39,662 nucleotides of DNA, taken from contig CALEFA010000024.1 of assembly GCA_937876775.1 (NCBI GenBank), forward strand, positions 1-39,662, given 5' to 3'. This document shows positions 8,422 through 16,034 of this stretch, piece after piece. Below the pieces are notes generated by a model that made no database searches, was not told the origin of the DNA, and saw only the letters and a program-made list of their open reading frames with translations. The DNA is from an uncultured Rhodobiaceae bacterium. Its GTDB lineage: Bacteria > Pseudomonadota > Alphaproteobacteria > RS24. Positions within the stretch are counted from its first letter, which is position 1, and the number at the start of each line of letters is the position of its first letter. The position numbers and the translations under genes are program-made.

Positions 8422-8431
8422 CAGATAGTTA
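8416..8431. promoter_or_regulatory. NrdR box (weak, second copy)
   Basis: CGTCAACAGATAGTTA shares 10 of 16 positions with the strong box and starts exactly 32 bp from it, about three helical turns. NrdR boxes are normally paired at this spacing. It overlaps the predicted -35. By itself the match would be weak; the spacing supports it. Confidence 0.55.
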
Positions 8432-8543
8432 TAAGAAAATTTATTTTTTTTCGCCTGCGACAAAAAATCCAATAATTTCAAGCGCTTTGATTTTTCTTCA
8501 GGCCTTGGCTGGAGGTCATTTGACAGACCATTTCATACAGTAG

Positions 8544-8552
8544 TTATCCACA
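8544..8552 (+). promoter_or_regulatory. DnaA box upstream of nrdA
   Basis: A perfect consensus TTATCCACA. It lies about 125 bp upstream of the predicted nrdA -35 and 38 bp past the end of the DUF1475-like gene. DnaA regulates nrdAB in E. coli, so a role in tying dNTP supply to replication is plausible, but a single site could also occur by chance. Confidence 0.6.
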
Positions 8553-8589
8553 GCCTGCAGATTTGCCAAATCAGTCGCTCATGGAGGAC

Positions 8590-8877
8590 CTATTTAGCCT
8601 GATTCAGACGCGCAAATCGCAAAACAATCCAGGCCGCACTGACAAGATGTCCGAGCGGAAAAATCAATAGCGCCCAAAGGGCTGCCACCGGCCATTGTTT
8701 TTCATAATGAAAGATAACCGCACTCATACAAACCGCCCCCAGACTGACGTCCAGCAAAGTAACAAGCCCCCAAGGTTCAGACAAAACATTGTCAAAACCG
8801 GTTAAACCAACCTGCAGATAGGCATAACCACACATCACCAAAAACCCAATTGCTGCCAAGCTCACTAATAATCGCAT
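8590..8877 (-). CDS. DUF1475-like small membrane protein
   Basis: A 95-residue protein starting at the ATG at 8877, with AAGGAG 7 nt upstream. Three hydrophobic segments are visible: near residues 3-22, 40-60 and 70-88. The EPWGLVTLLDVSLG motif and a late PLGHLVSAAW stretch resemble the DUF1475 family, which has no known function. It lies between the thiolase terminator and the nrdA promoter on the minus strand and is probably a single-gene unit. Confidence 0.7.
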   Translation of the reverse strand: MRLLVSLAAIGFLVMCGYAYLQVGLTGFDNVLSEPWGLVTLLDVSLGAVCMSAVIFHYEKQWPVAALWALLIFPLGHLVSAAWIVLRFARLNQAK

Positions 8878-8908
8878 TTGCTTTCTCCTTCGCACCCTAT
8901 TAGCGCAC

Positions 8909-8941
8909 AAAAAAACCGCGAAGGCCAACACCTTCGCGGTT
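8909..8941 (-). terminator. Rho-independent terminator after the thiolase gene
   Basis: Inverted repeat AACCGCGAAGG / CCTTCGCGGTT with a 6-nt loop, followed on the minus strand by a run of T. It lies 31 bp beyond the thiolase stop. Confidence 0.93.
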
Positions 8942-8971
8942 TCAATAGTCGACGTAAACGTCGTGGCTGGC

Positions 8972-10159
8972 TTACAGAACCTCGAAAAGACCTGCTGCGC
9001 CCATGCCGCCACCAATACACATGGTCACAACCACGTTTTTAGCATTGCGACGTTTGCCTTCCATCAGCGCATGGCCAACGAGGCGTGCACCTGTCATCCC
9101 GAATGGGTGACCAATCGCGATTGAGCCGCCATTGACATTATATTTGCTTGGATCAATTTCCAAACGGTCACGGCAGTAAAGTGTTTGGCTGGCGAAAGCT
9201 TCGTTCAACTCCCACAAATCAATGTCGTCAACTTTAAGACCATGACGCTCAAGCAAACGTGGCACCGCGAAAACTGGGCCAATGCCCATTTCATCAGGCT
9301 CACAACCAGCAACGGCGAAACCTTTGAACGCACCCAATGGCTCAAGACCACGACGCTCAGCTTCTTTGCCTTCCATGACAACAACAGCAGCCGCACCATC
9401 AGACAATTGTGAGGCGTTACCAGCCGTTACATATTGGCCTTCGCCACGCACTGGTTTCAGCGATTGCAGACCTTCCAGTTTCGTGTCTGGACGGTTGCAC
9501 TCATCGCCGCTCACAACGTAATCGACAATGGTTTCTTCGCCAGTCTCGCGATTAACCTGCTTCATTTTGGTTTCCATTGGCACAATTTCATCAGCGAACA
9601 GACCGGCTTCTTGAGCGGCGGCCATACGTTGCTGGCTGAGCAAGGCATATTCATCCTGCGACTCGCGCGATACATTGTAACGCTCAGAAACAATATCAGC
9701 GGTTTCAATCATTGGCATCCAAAGAGCTGGATATGTCGCCATTAATTTTTCTTCCGTGATGTTGTTGTAATTGGCGCCCTGCATTTGCACCAGAGAAATA
9801 CTTTCAACACCAGCGCCAATAGCAATCGGCACATCTTCGTTCATGACGCGACCCGCTGCCATGGCAATGGTTTGCAAGCCTGACGAACAAAAACGGTTGA
9901 CGGTAACACCCGAGGTGGTGACCGGGCAGCCTGCCCAAATGGCAGCCAAACGGCCAACGTTTTGACCTGTAGCGCCCTCTGGTGTGCCGCAACCCATGAT
10001 CACGTCTTCGACATCACCTGGTTCAATTCCGGCGCGTTCAATCGCGTGTTTAATGGCGTGACCACCCATGGCTGCACCATGGGTCATGTTAAATCCGCCG
10101 CGGCCTGATTTGGCCAAACCGGTGCGGGCACTTGAAACGATAACTGCTTCTCTGCTCAT
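8972..10159 (-). CDS. Acetyl-CoA C-acyltransferase (thiolase)
   Basis: A 395-residue thiolase that cleaves 3-ketoacyl-CoA or condenses acetyl-CoA. The catalytic set is complete: C91 ([10 protein letters not shown]), H351 ([11 protein letters not shown]) and C381 ([12 protein letters not shown]). The ATG at 10159 has AGGAG at ideal distance and begins [18 protein letters not shown]. The N-terminus and overall pattern favour a degradative fatty-acid thiolase, but FadA- and PhaA-type roles cannot be separated from this window because no fadB, phaB or acyl-CoA dehydrogenase is adjacent. It forms its own transcript, ending in a strong terminator. Confidence 0.93.
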   Translation of the reverse strand: MSREAVIVSSARTGLAKSGRGGFNMTHGAAMGGHAIKHAIERAGIEPGDVEDVIMGCGTPEGATGQNVGRLAAIWAGCPVTTSGVTVNRFCSSGLQTIAMAAGRVMNEDVPIAIGAGVESISLVQMQGANYNNITEEKLMATYPALWMPMIETADIVSERYNVSRESQDEYALLSQQRMAAAQEAGLFADEIVPMETKMKQVNRETGEETIVDYVVSGDECNRPDTKLEGLQSLKPVRGEGQYVTAGNASQLSDGAAAVVVMEGKEAERRGLEPLGAFKGFAVAGCEPDEMGIGPVFAVPRLLERHGLKVDDIDLWELNEAFASQTLYCRDRLEIDPSKYNVNGGSIAIGHPFGMTGARLVGHALMEGKRRNAKNVVVTMCIGGGMGAAGLFEVL

Positions 10160-10346
10160 AATAGTCTCCTTTTTTGACTGGGCGGATAATGCGACATCAG
10201 CCCCCATTTTTCAAAACAATTCTTCGTTTTTTTTAAGCCTCAATGCGAACTGAAAATTTTACGTTATTTTAATATCTTAGGCCGCAAGCTGGTGCCGCTG
10301 CGATAATAAAAACAAGATAGAAGAAAAAGAAGTTAAGCGGCATTTT

Positions 10347-10389
10347 AGGCGAAAAGGCAAAGTTTGCCTTTTTGCCGCCTTATTTTTTT
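10347..10389 (+). terminator. Terminator-like hairpin in the msrB leader
   Basis: A stem combining AGGC/GCCT and AAAAGGCAA/TTGCCTTTT around a 3-nt loop, with a small bulge, followed on the plus strand by TATTTTTTT. It ends 14 bp before the msrB ATG. The gene to its left is on the opposite strand, so it does not end a known upstream gene. It may attenuate msrB or end a small leader RNA. Confidence 0.7.
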
Positions 10390-10403
10390 GCCATGTTAGA
10401 AGC

Positions 10404-11000
10404 ATGGAAAATAAGTCGCACAAATCTCCTACTCACCTCCCTTGGTCGTTCACCAGCCGGTTATTGATTGCGCTGGGTTTTGTTTTCTCGCTGACCGCCA
10501 TCGCGCTCCCCTTGCAAGCCCAAGCGGAAGAGCCGACCGCCGCCAACTATCAAAAACCTGACCGGCAAACCTTGAAACAGCAACTAACGCCGATTCAATT
10601 TGCCGTGACTCAGAAAAATAAAACCGAACGGCCCTACAGTAATCGCTATTGGAACATGAAAAAGCCCGGCATTTATGTTGATGTGGTTTCTGGCGAGGCG
10701 CTTTTTTCCTCTCTGGACAAATATGACAGCGGCACGGGGTGGCCTTCTTTCACCCGCCCGTTGAAAGCCCAGTCAATTGTTGAGCGCGATGATTGGAGCC
10801 TGTTTTCCAAACGTATTGAAGTGCGCTCCAAATTGGCCGATAGCCATTTGGGCCACGTTTTCGAAGACGGCCCCGCCCCTGACCGCTTGCGTTATTGCAT
10901 AAATTCGGCCGCTTTGCGCTTTGTGCCCCTTTCGGAAATGCGCGCACAAGGCTATGGCGCCTATATCGCCCCCTTCAAAAAAGCCGGATATAATTTCTAA
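10404..11000 (+). CDS. msrB: Exported peptide-methionine (R)-S-oxide reductase
   Basis: Repairs R-methionine sulfoxide in oxidised proteins. A hydrophobic segment at residues 17-35 ending near AQAEEP is a signal peptide or membrane anchor, so the enzyme is probably periplasmic. The MsrB core is clear: a [14 protein letters not shown] motif, [12 protein letters not shown], and the catalytic C165 in [11 protein letters not shown]. The two CxxC zinc pairs of many MsrBs are absent, and C165 is the only cysteine, so there is no resolving cysteine and an external reductant is needed. It is preceded by a terminator-like hairpin. 198 residues. Confidence 0.93.
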   Translation: MENKSHKSPTHLPWSFTSRLLIALGFVFSLTAIALPLQAQAEEPTAANYQKPDRQTLKQQLTPIQFAVTQKNKTERPYSNRYWNMKKPGIYVDVVSGEALFSSLDKYDSGTGWPSFTRPLKAQSIVERDDWSLFSKRIEVRSKLADSHLGHVFEDGPAPDRLRYCINSAALRFVPLSEMRAQGYGAYIAPFKKAGYNF

Positions 11001-11080
11001 AAAAGCGTCCCCGCGACTTGCCGAGACCGTGTTTTTTAGGCATTTTGCTGGCTCCCCTCAGGTTTCATCATGGAGAGCAG

Positions 11081-12031
11081 ATGACCGACTTAGCGACACA
11101 ATCTCTTATTGCCAAATTAATGCCCGGCTATCGCGGCGTGGCGCAATCATGGGAATGTGATTTAATGGGCCACTTAAATGTCTCGCATTATTTTGGCCGA
11201 TCGTCGGACCACGCTTCCTTTACACGGCTTAACTTGGGCATGGCGCCGCGCGACATGGTCGCCAATCATCGCGGCACAGTGGCGCTTGAAGAGCACGCCC
11301 GTTTTCATAAAGAAGTCCATGCCGGTGGCATGATGGTTGGGCGCAGCGCACCGGTGGAAATCGGCGAGCGCACAATGACAGTTTATCAAGAGTTTCGTGA
11401 TTCAGACGACCAGTTGCTAACCAGTTTCAAAACCGTGATTGGCCATTTTGACACCGCCAATCGCAAATTAGTGCCGTGGACCGATACAACTCTTGAATTA
11501 GCGCAAGCGGCAAGAATCGATCTACCCGACCACGCAGCCCCGCTTCATGTGCCAGCTGGTGGCCGCATAAAGCCGCCAAGTTTGAGTGAAACGCAAGATG
11601 CTGGTTTTGCTCGCACGGGCGGCAATACGGTGAATGCTTGGGAGTGCGATCAATTTGGGCACATGAACACGATGTTTTATATGCGCCGGCAAACCGAGGC
11701 GGTGCCGCATATGTGGCACAATCTGGGCATTGATTTAAGTGATATGCGGGACAAGCAGCGTGGCTTTGTCGTCGGTGAAATTTGTATGAGCTATGTCAAT
11801 GAAGTGCTTGAGGGCGATATTGTTGAAACATGGAGCGGCGTGCGCGAGTTGAAAGAAAAAACCGTTTTGGCAGAGCACCGCCTATATAATACCGAGACCG
11901 GTCAATTGGCGGCCACCTCTTTAGTCCGAGCGGTGCATTTTGACCTCGCAACGCGGCGCGCCACCGCATGGGACGATGATGTCTATGCCCGCATTGAGGC
12001 AAATTTACCAAACACACCGGGCAATAAATAA
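11081..12031 (+). CDS. Tandem-hotdog acyl-CoA thioesterase family protein
   Basis: 316 residues made of two related hotdog domains. Each opens with the same motif: SWECDLMGHLNVSHY at about residue 22 and AWECDQFGHMNTMFY at about 185. The D and H/N of these motifs are the usual 4-hydroxybenzoyl-CoA-thioesterase-type catalytic positions, and both copies look intact. Probably hydrolyses an acyl-CoA thioester; the substrate is unknown. The ATG at 11081 is preferred to an ATG at 11018 because GGAG lies 5 nt upstream. It follows msrB by 80 bp on the same strand and converges with the alpha/beta hydrolase gene. Confidence 0.8.
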   Translation: MTDLATQSLIAKLMPGYRGVAQSWECDLMGHLNVSHYFGRSSDHASFTRLNLGMAPRDMVANHRGTVALEEHARFHKEVHAGGMMVGRSAPVEIGERTMTVYQEFRDSDDQLLTSFKTVIGHFDTANRKLVPWTDTTLELAQAARIDLPDHAAPLHVPAGGRIKPPSLSETQDAGFARTGGNTVNAWECDQFGHMNTMFYMRRQTEAVPHMWHNLGIDLSDMRDKQRGFVVGEICMSYVNEVLEGDIVETWSGVRELKEKTVLAEHRLYNTETGQLAATSLVRAVHFDLATRRATAWDDDVYARIEANLPNTPGNK

Positions 12032-12042
12032 ATCCACTGAAA

Positions 12043-12930
12043 CTAAATCAGACCCGCCCGTTGGCGTATTTCATGACGCAAGCGGTCGGGAAATTCCATC
12101 GGCAAAAAATGCGAACTGCCGGCCACCACAGAAATGGTTTTGGCTACCTGCGGCTTGTGAAACGCCGATGCGCCGCGTGTCGTCGAGCCGTGCTCGGCCA
12201 TTAACAAAGTAAAGGGCACGCGCAATTTCTTCACCCATGGAATACTGGCCACTTGCGGGCCTTTGAAATTGGCGGCTTCCCAAAGCGGTGCGCAAGCCAG
12301 CGTGACACTGTTGCCTTGGCCGTCATCAATCGGTTTGACCCCACCGCGCACATAGGCAGCGAGAAACCCATCTTGCCAGGTTGCGAAGGCGCCACGCCCC
12401 GTATAGGCGGCCTCCAGCGTTGCCGCGTCTGGCCAGTTAGCCCGCCGCTTGGCCGCCATTCGCATCAGCATATGACCGCCAGTATTGCGCAGACGTGAAT
12501 AAAGTTTGAACAAGTAAGCACCAAAGCTCGGCACAATTACCGGATCGGCCAATATTAAACCGGCTACCAAGTCAGGGCGTTTGGCGGCCACCATAATACT
12601 TGCGCACCCGCCCATGGAATGCCCACCAAGCCAAATTTTTTCGCCAGCCTTATCGGCTAAATGTTCAACTAAAGGAACTAAATCATCGCGGTAAATATCC
12701 CAGCCGGTCATTTTCTCTGGCTCGGCGGGCAAATTTGTTAGCCCATGGCCGCGCGCATCGGCGGCATAAATGTCAAAGGCATCGGCCAATGGTGCCAATA
12801 AGGGGTCATAAGTCTCGCCATTGAAACCATTGGCATGCGCCCAATGCAAAACTGGCTTTCCGGCACCACCAGATGACCAATGGCAAACCGATGTCGTACC
12901 TGTCGACTGCGGGAAATCAAATCTCTGCAT
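12043..12930 (-). CDS. Alpha/beta hydrolase
   Basis: A 295-residue alpha/beta-hydrolase-fold protein. It has the HAHANGFN oxyanion-region motif near residue 31, an ADARGHGLT strand-turn near 58, the nucleophile S105 in GGHSMGG, and a C-terminal histidine in GSSHFLPMEFPD. Typical of serine esterases or related hydrolases; no substrate can be named. The start is the ATG at 12930, preceded by AAGG, rather than a TTG four codons earlier. It is a single gene, convergent with the tandem-hotdog gene with 11 bp between the stops. Confidence 0.85.
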   Translation of the reverse strand: MQRFDFPQSTGTTSVCHWSSGGAGKPVLHWAHANGFNGETYDPLLAPLADAFDIYAADARGHGLTNLPAEPEKMTGWDIYRDDLVPLVEHLADKAGEKIWLGGHSMGGCASIMVAAKRPDLVAGLILADPVIVPSFGAYLFKLYSRLRNTGGHMLMRMAAKRRANWPDAATLEAAYTGRGAFATWQDGFLAAYVRGGVKPIDDGQGNSVTLACAPLWEAANFKGPQVASIPWVKKLRVPFTLLMAEHGSTTRGASAFHKPQVAKTISVVAGSSHFLPMEFPDRLRHEIRQRAGLI

Positions 12931-13126
12931 TTTAACCTTCAAATCTCAGCCTGAGGCTGGGTGAGCCTTTATGACAAGGAATATGAACCGCTGTCGAAAA
13001 AAGGCAAGCCAGCGAGCAAGCCAGCGTTCGACGCCAACGCCATCATGCTGGTCATCATGGCGATAATGTGTTACCCATCGGCCAAATCTAGTCATGCCCC
13101 GCGGGCGGTTTGACAAGGGGGCCCAA

Positions 13127-14053
13127 ATGCAAATCTACCTGCCAATTGCAGAGATGAGTGTCAATATTTTGACGCTGATTGGCATGGGCGGTTTGGTTGG
13201 TTTCATGTCTGGCATGTTTGGCGTTGGCGGCGGCTTTCTAATGACTCCGTTGTTGATTTTTGTTGGCATCCCTCCAGCTGTCGCTGTGGCGACTGAGGCC
13301 AATCAAATTGTTGCCTCATCAGTATCTGGCGGGCTGGCTTATTGGCAACGCCGAGCGGTTGACGTGCGCATGGGTGTCATTTTGATGACTGGCGGTATTG
13401 CCGGTTCTTATGCTGGCGTTCAATTATTCAAATTATTGCGCGAATTGGGGCAAGTCGATTTGCTGATTTCGCTCAGCTATGTACTGTTTTTGAGTGTTAT
13501 AGGCGGCTTAATGTTGCGCGAAAGCCTGAACGCCATTGCCGCCACACGGCGTGGTCAGCCGCTGCGGGCCCGACGCCCCGGCACCCATAGCTGGATTTTA
13601 CGCCTGCCCTTGCGGATGCGATTTCGCCAATCAAAACTTTATATCAGCGTCATACCTCCGCTGCTTATCGGATTTTTTGTCGGCACCATGTCAGCGATTA
13701 TGGGGGTCGGTGGCGGCTTTATTATGGTTCCGGCGATGATCTATCTGCTGCGCATGCCAACCAATGTGGTTATCGGCACCTCATTGTTTCAAATTATTTT
13801 TGTCACCGCATCGGTCACGATTTTGCATTCGGTGGAAAACCAAACCGTCGATATTTTACTGGCCTTTCTGTTAATGGTTGGCGGGGTAATTGGGGCGCAA
13901 TTTGGGGCGATTGTTGGCCAACGTTTGCGCGGCGAGCAATTGCGTGCCCTCTTGGCTTTGATTGTTCTCAGCGTTGGCCTCAAATTATTCCTTGATCTGA
14001 TCAGCCGGCCGGACGAATTATTTTCTGTCACACGCATGGGGTTCGGCGGATGA
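13127..14053 (+). CDS. TauE/SafE family membrane transporter
   Basis: A 308-residue integral membrane protein with about eight hydrophobic segments in two repeats. Each repeat has the family signature: FMSGMFGVGGGFLMTP near residue 28 and GTMSAIMGVGGGFIMVP near 188. The family exports sulfite, sulfoacetate or other organosulfur anions. The ATG at 13127 (MQIYLPIAEMSVNI) has GGGGG upstream and is the usual N-terminus for this subgroup. It overlaps the next gene by 4 bp (ATGA) and leads a four-gene operon with TIGR02186, CcdA and DUF3429 proteins, hinting at a sulfur or redox substrate. Confidence 0.93.
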   Translation: MQIYLPIAEMSVNILTLIGMGGLVGFMSGMFGVGGGFLMTPLLIFVGIPPAVAVATEANQIVASSVSGGLAYWQRRAVDVRMGVILMTGGIAGSYAGVQLFKLLRELGQVDLLISLSYVLFLSVIGGLMLRESLNAIAATRRGQPLRARRPGTHSWILRLPLRMRFRQSKLYISVIPPLLIGFFVGTMSAIMGVGGGFIMVPAMIYLLRMPTNVVIGTSLFQIIFVTASVTILHSVENQTVDILLAFLLMVGGVIGAQFGAIVGQRLRGEQLRALLALIVLSVGLKLFLDLISRPDELFSVTRMGFGG

Positions 14054-14817
14054 GATATGGCCGCAAAATCCTTCTGGTCGTCATGTTGACGAGCTTTGCT
14101 CTGGCGCCGATGGCAGCACGAGCCAATACGATTATTGCCGATTTATCGAAAGATCATATTTCCATCAAATCGAATTTCGCTGGTGAAAAACTGCTCCTTT
14201 TCGGCGCTGTTGAGGCCACAGTGGATGGCCCAATTAGCGATATTATTGTTATCCTGCGCGGCCCGGGAGAGAATTTCACCCTGCGTAAAAAGGAAAAAAA
14301 GCTGGGTGTTTGGGTTAACAATGCGGCCTATGACATTGGTCCGCTGCCGGGGTTTTATGCCGTGGCGAGCACCAGAAAATTGAGCCAGATGGCGCCGGCG
14401 AATGTTTTGCGCGAACACAGTATCGGCGCCAATGCCATGAGCATTAATTTTCTGTCATCGAATATTGAGCCAAGCGAACAAGCCGAGGCGATTGCTGGTT
14501 TCATTCGCTTAAAACAGGCTCGCGCGCTTTATGCCGAGGCGGAGAACGGCGTGCAGATTATTGGCGGTCGGCTGTTCCGAGCAGAAATCAACCTGCCGTC
14601 GGGCATGCCAGTTGGCACTTATGTGACCGAGTTTTTCGCCTTCCAAAATGGTCGCCTTGTCGGTTATCAAACCGGCGAGCTACCTGTCGATATTGTCGGC
14701 GCCGGACATATTCTCCACCAAGCCGCCTATGAAATGCCGTTGGTCTATGGCATTGGGGGTGTTGTGATGGCGTGCTTCATGGGATGGGGTGTTGCGACCC
14801 TATTTAGGCGGCGCTAA
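14050..14817 (+). CDS. TIGR02186 family membrane-anchored protein
   Basis: A 255-residue protein with a signal peptide (VVMLTSFALAPMAARA, cleavage near residue 25), a large periplasmic beta-rich region, and one C-terminal membrane segment at about 230-250 ending in FRRR. So it is anchored with most of its mass in the periplasm. The sequence matches TIGR02186, an alphaproteobacterial family of unknown function that I know beside TauE/SafE genes. It overlaps the transporter gene by 4 bp and CcdA by 1 bp. A periplasmic partner of the transporter is a reasonable inference. Confidence 0.88.
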   Translation: MRYGRKILLVVMLTSFALAPMAARANTIIADLSKDHISIKSNFAGEKLLLFGAVEATVDGPISDIIVILRGPGENFTLRKKEKKLGVWVNNAAYDIGPLPGFYAVASTRKLSQMAPANVLREHSIGANAMSINFLSSNIEPSEQAEAIAGFIRLKQARALYAEAENGVQIIGGRLFRAEINLPSGMPVGTYVTEFFAFQNGRLVGYQTGELPVDIVGAGHILHQAAYEMPLVYGIGGVVMACFMGWGVATLFRRR

Positions 14818-15569
14818 TGGATGGGTTTTTGGCTTCAGCCTTTGCCGCCTTTGCTGGCGGTGCATTGAGTTTTCTCTCGCCCTGCGTCTTGCCGCTGGTG
14901 CCCGGCTATATATGTTTCGCCGCCGGTCTGCAGTTTAGCGAATTGGCAGAAATCGAAGAAAAAAATCAGGCAGCACGGCGCATCTTGCCCGGCGCATTGG
15001 CTTTTGTCGCCGGTTTTTCGGCCGTCTTTATTGCGCTTGGTGCTGGCGCGGCGGCGGTTAATCCCCTGCTTATCGCCAATCAAGAAATCCTCGCCCAAGT
15101 AGCGGGCGGGTTTATTATCCTGCTTGGCCTGCATATGGCACAGATCATACGCCTGCCGTATTTGGGTCGCGAGGCACGGCTATTATCAAGCGGGCCGCAA
15201 AAGCCCTCTAACGCGCCATTGTTCACCGCTTTCGCCATGGGCTTGGCTTTTGCCTTTGGCTGGACCCCTTGCATTGGGCCAATTTTGGCAACCATTCTGG
15301 CGCTAGCTGCAGCCCGCGATAGTCTTGGCGAAGGCATCAGCCTGTTAGCGATTTACGCGCTTGGCCTAGGCATCCCATTTATTCTGGCGGCCCTCGGCAT
15401 TGGTCGCTTCATGGCGGCCAGCCGCCGCATCAAACAGAATATGGTGTGGGTCGAGCGTGGCGCCGGTGGCTTGTTGGTGATAACTGGCGCCCTGATTATG
15501 TTTGGCACATTGCAATCCATTGCCAGCTATTTGCTGGACTGGTTTCCAGCCCTTTCAACCTTAGGATGA
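14817..15569 (+). CDS. ccdA: CcdA-family thiol-disulfide transporter
   Basis: Carries reducing equivalents from cytoplasmic thioredoxin across the inner membrane for cytochrome c maturation or other periplasmic thiol reduction. 250 residues with six membrane segments. The two redox cysteines sit in family motifs: C23 in LSPCVLPLVPGY and C152 in GWTPCIGPIL. The gene is fused into the operon by 1-bp (TAATG) and 4-bp (ATGA) overlaps. No cytochrome c maturation genes are nearby. The acceptor could be a periplasmic thioredoxin-like protein, the TIGR02186 system, or indirectly the exported MsrB 4 kb away. Confidence 0.92.
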   Translation: MDGFLASAFAAFAGGALSFLSPCVLPLVPGYICFAAGLQFSELAEIEEKNQAARRILPGALAFVAGFSAVFIALGAGAAAVNPLLIANQEILAQVAGGFIILLGLHMAQIIRLPYLGREARLLSSGPQKPSNAPLFTAFAMGLAFAFGWTPCIGPILATILALAAARDSLGEGISLLAIYALGLGIPFILAALGIGRFMAASRRIKQNMVWVERGAGGLLVITGALIMFGTLQSIASYLLDWFPALSTLG

Positions 15570-16033
15570 TGAGTTTGATGACTGCGTTAAAAACCGCACC
15601 GCCCATGGCACTTATTCTTGGCCTATTGGGCCTTGTGCCATTTGCCGCTGGCGGTCTTGGTGTCTGGTTCAACGGCCTTGGTGATTTACACTATGCCTTG
15701 CCAATGCTGGTATTGATTTACGGCGCCTTGATTGCCAGTTTCCTCGGCGGTGTACGCTGGGGGGCGACCATGCAAAATGGTGTAACGGCCGAACAACCCC
15801 GCTATCTGGTGATGAGTATTATTCCCACCCTACTGGGTTTCGTTGCGCTCACCTTGCCGATTACATCAGGGCTTGTGCTGCTGATTATCATTTTTATGTC
15901 GCAAGCGCTCACCGATATCCTAGCCGTCAATGCAGGCCAATTAAAATCGTGGTTCGCCCCTTTACGCATAGTCTTAAGCACAGGCGTTTGCCTATCCTTA
16001 ACCTCAATCTTGGTCGAAATGCTGCTGCGCTAA
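15566..16033 (+). CDS. DUF3429 family membrane protein
   Basis: A 155-residue protein with about five hydrophobic segments, recognised as DUF3429 by GLLGLVPFAAG, YGALIASFLGGVRWG and the PTLLGF region. Function is unknown. The ATG at 15566 overlaps the ccdA stop by 4 bp; ATGs at 15569 and 15578 are also possible because the ribosome-binding sequence here is poor. Last gene of the TauE operon, with its stop one base from that of the convergent esterase. Confidence 0.85.
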   Translation: MMSLMTALKTAPPMALILGLLGLVPFAAGGLGVWFNGLGDLHYALPMLVLIYGALIASFLGGVRWGATMQNGVTAEQPRYLVMSIIPTLLGFVALTLPITSGLVLLIIIFMSQALTDILAVNAGQLKSWFAPLRIVLSTGVCLSLTSILVEMLLR

Positions 16034-16034
16034 A

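Larger units (their letters stand above)
8159..8589. other. Long regulatory intergenic region upstream of nrdA
   Basis: No credible coding sequence in about 430 bp. It holds the predicted nrdA promoter with NrdR-box-like sites (8384-8431) and a DnaA box (8544-8552). If the promoter is correct, the nrdA leader is about 220 nt. That leader contains a 10-bp palindrome GATAGCTATC (8257-8266), a possible small hairpin GGCGC/GCGCC (8272-8289) and one GANTC site (8292-8296). I recognise no known riboswitch in it. Confidence 0.7.

Noticed and set aside
10242..10271. Nine-codon frame upstream of msrB
   Set aside because: Too short to support as a gene; no clear ribosome-binding site. Kept only as a possible leader peptide in the msrB finding.
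13004..13026. Tandem 12-bp repeat GCAAGCCAGCGA (about two copies)
   Set aside because: Only two copies in a short spacer; no sign of CRISPR or mobile-element structure.
12971..13066. Short basic frame upstream of the TauE/SafE gene
   Set aside because: Its composition comes from the local direct repeat; no ribosome-binding site, no recognised similarity.
15446..15565. Longer DUF3429 start inside ccdA
   Set aside because: It would overlap ccdA by over 120 bp; the family N-terminus begins near 15566-15578.
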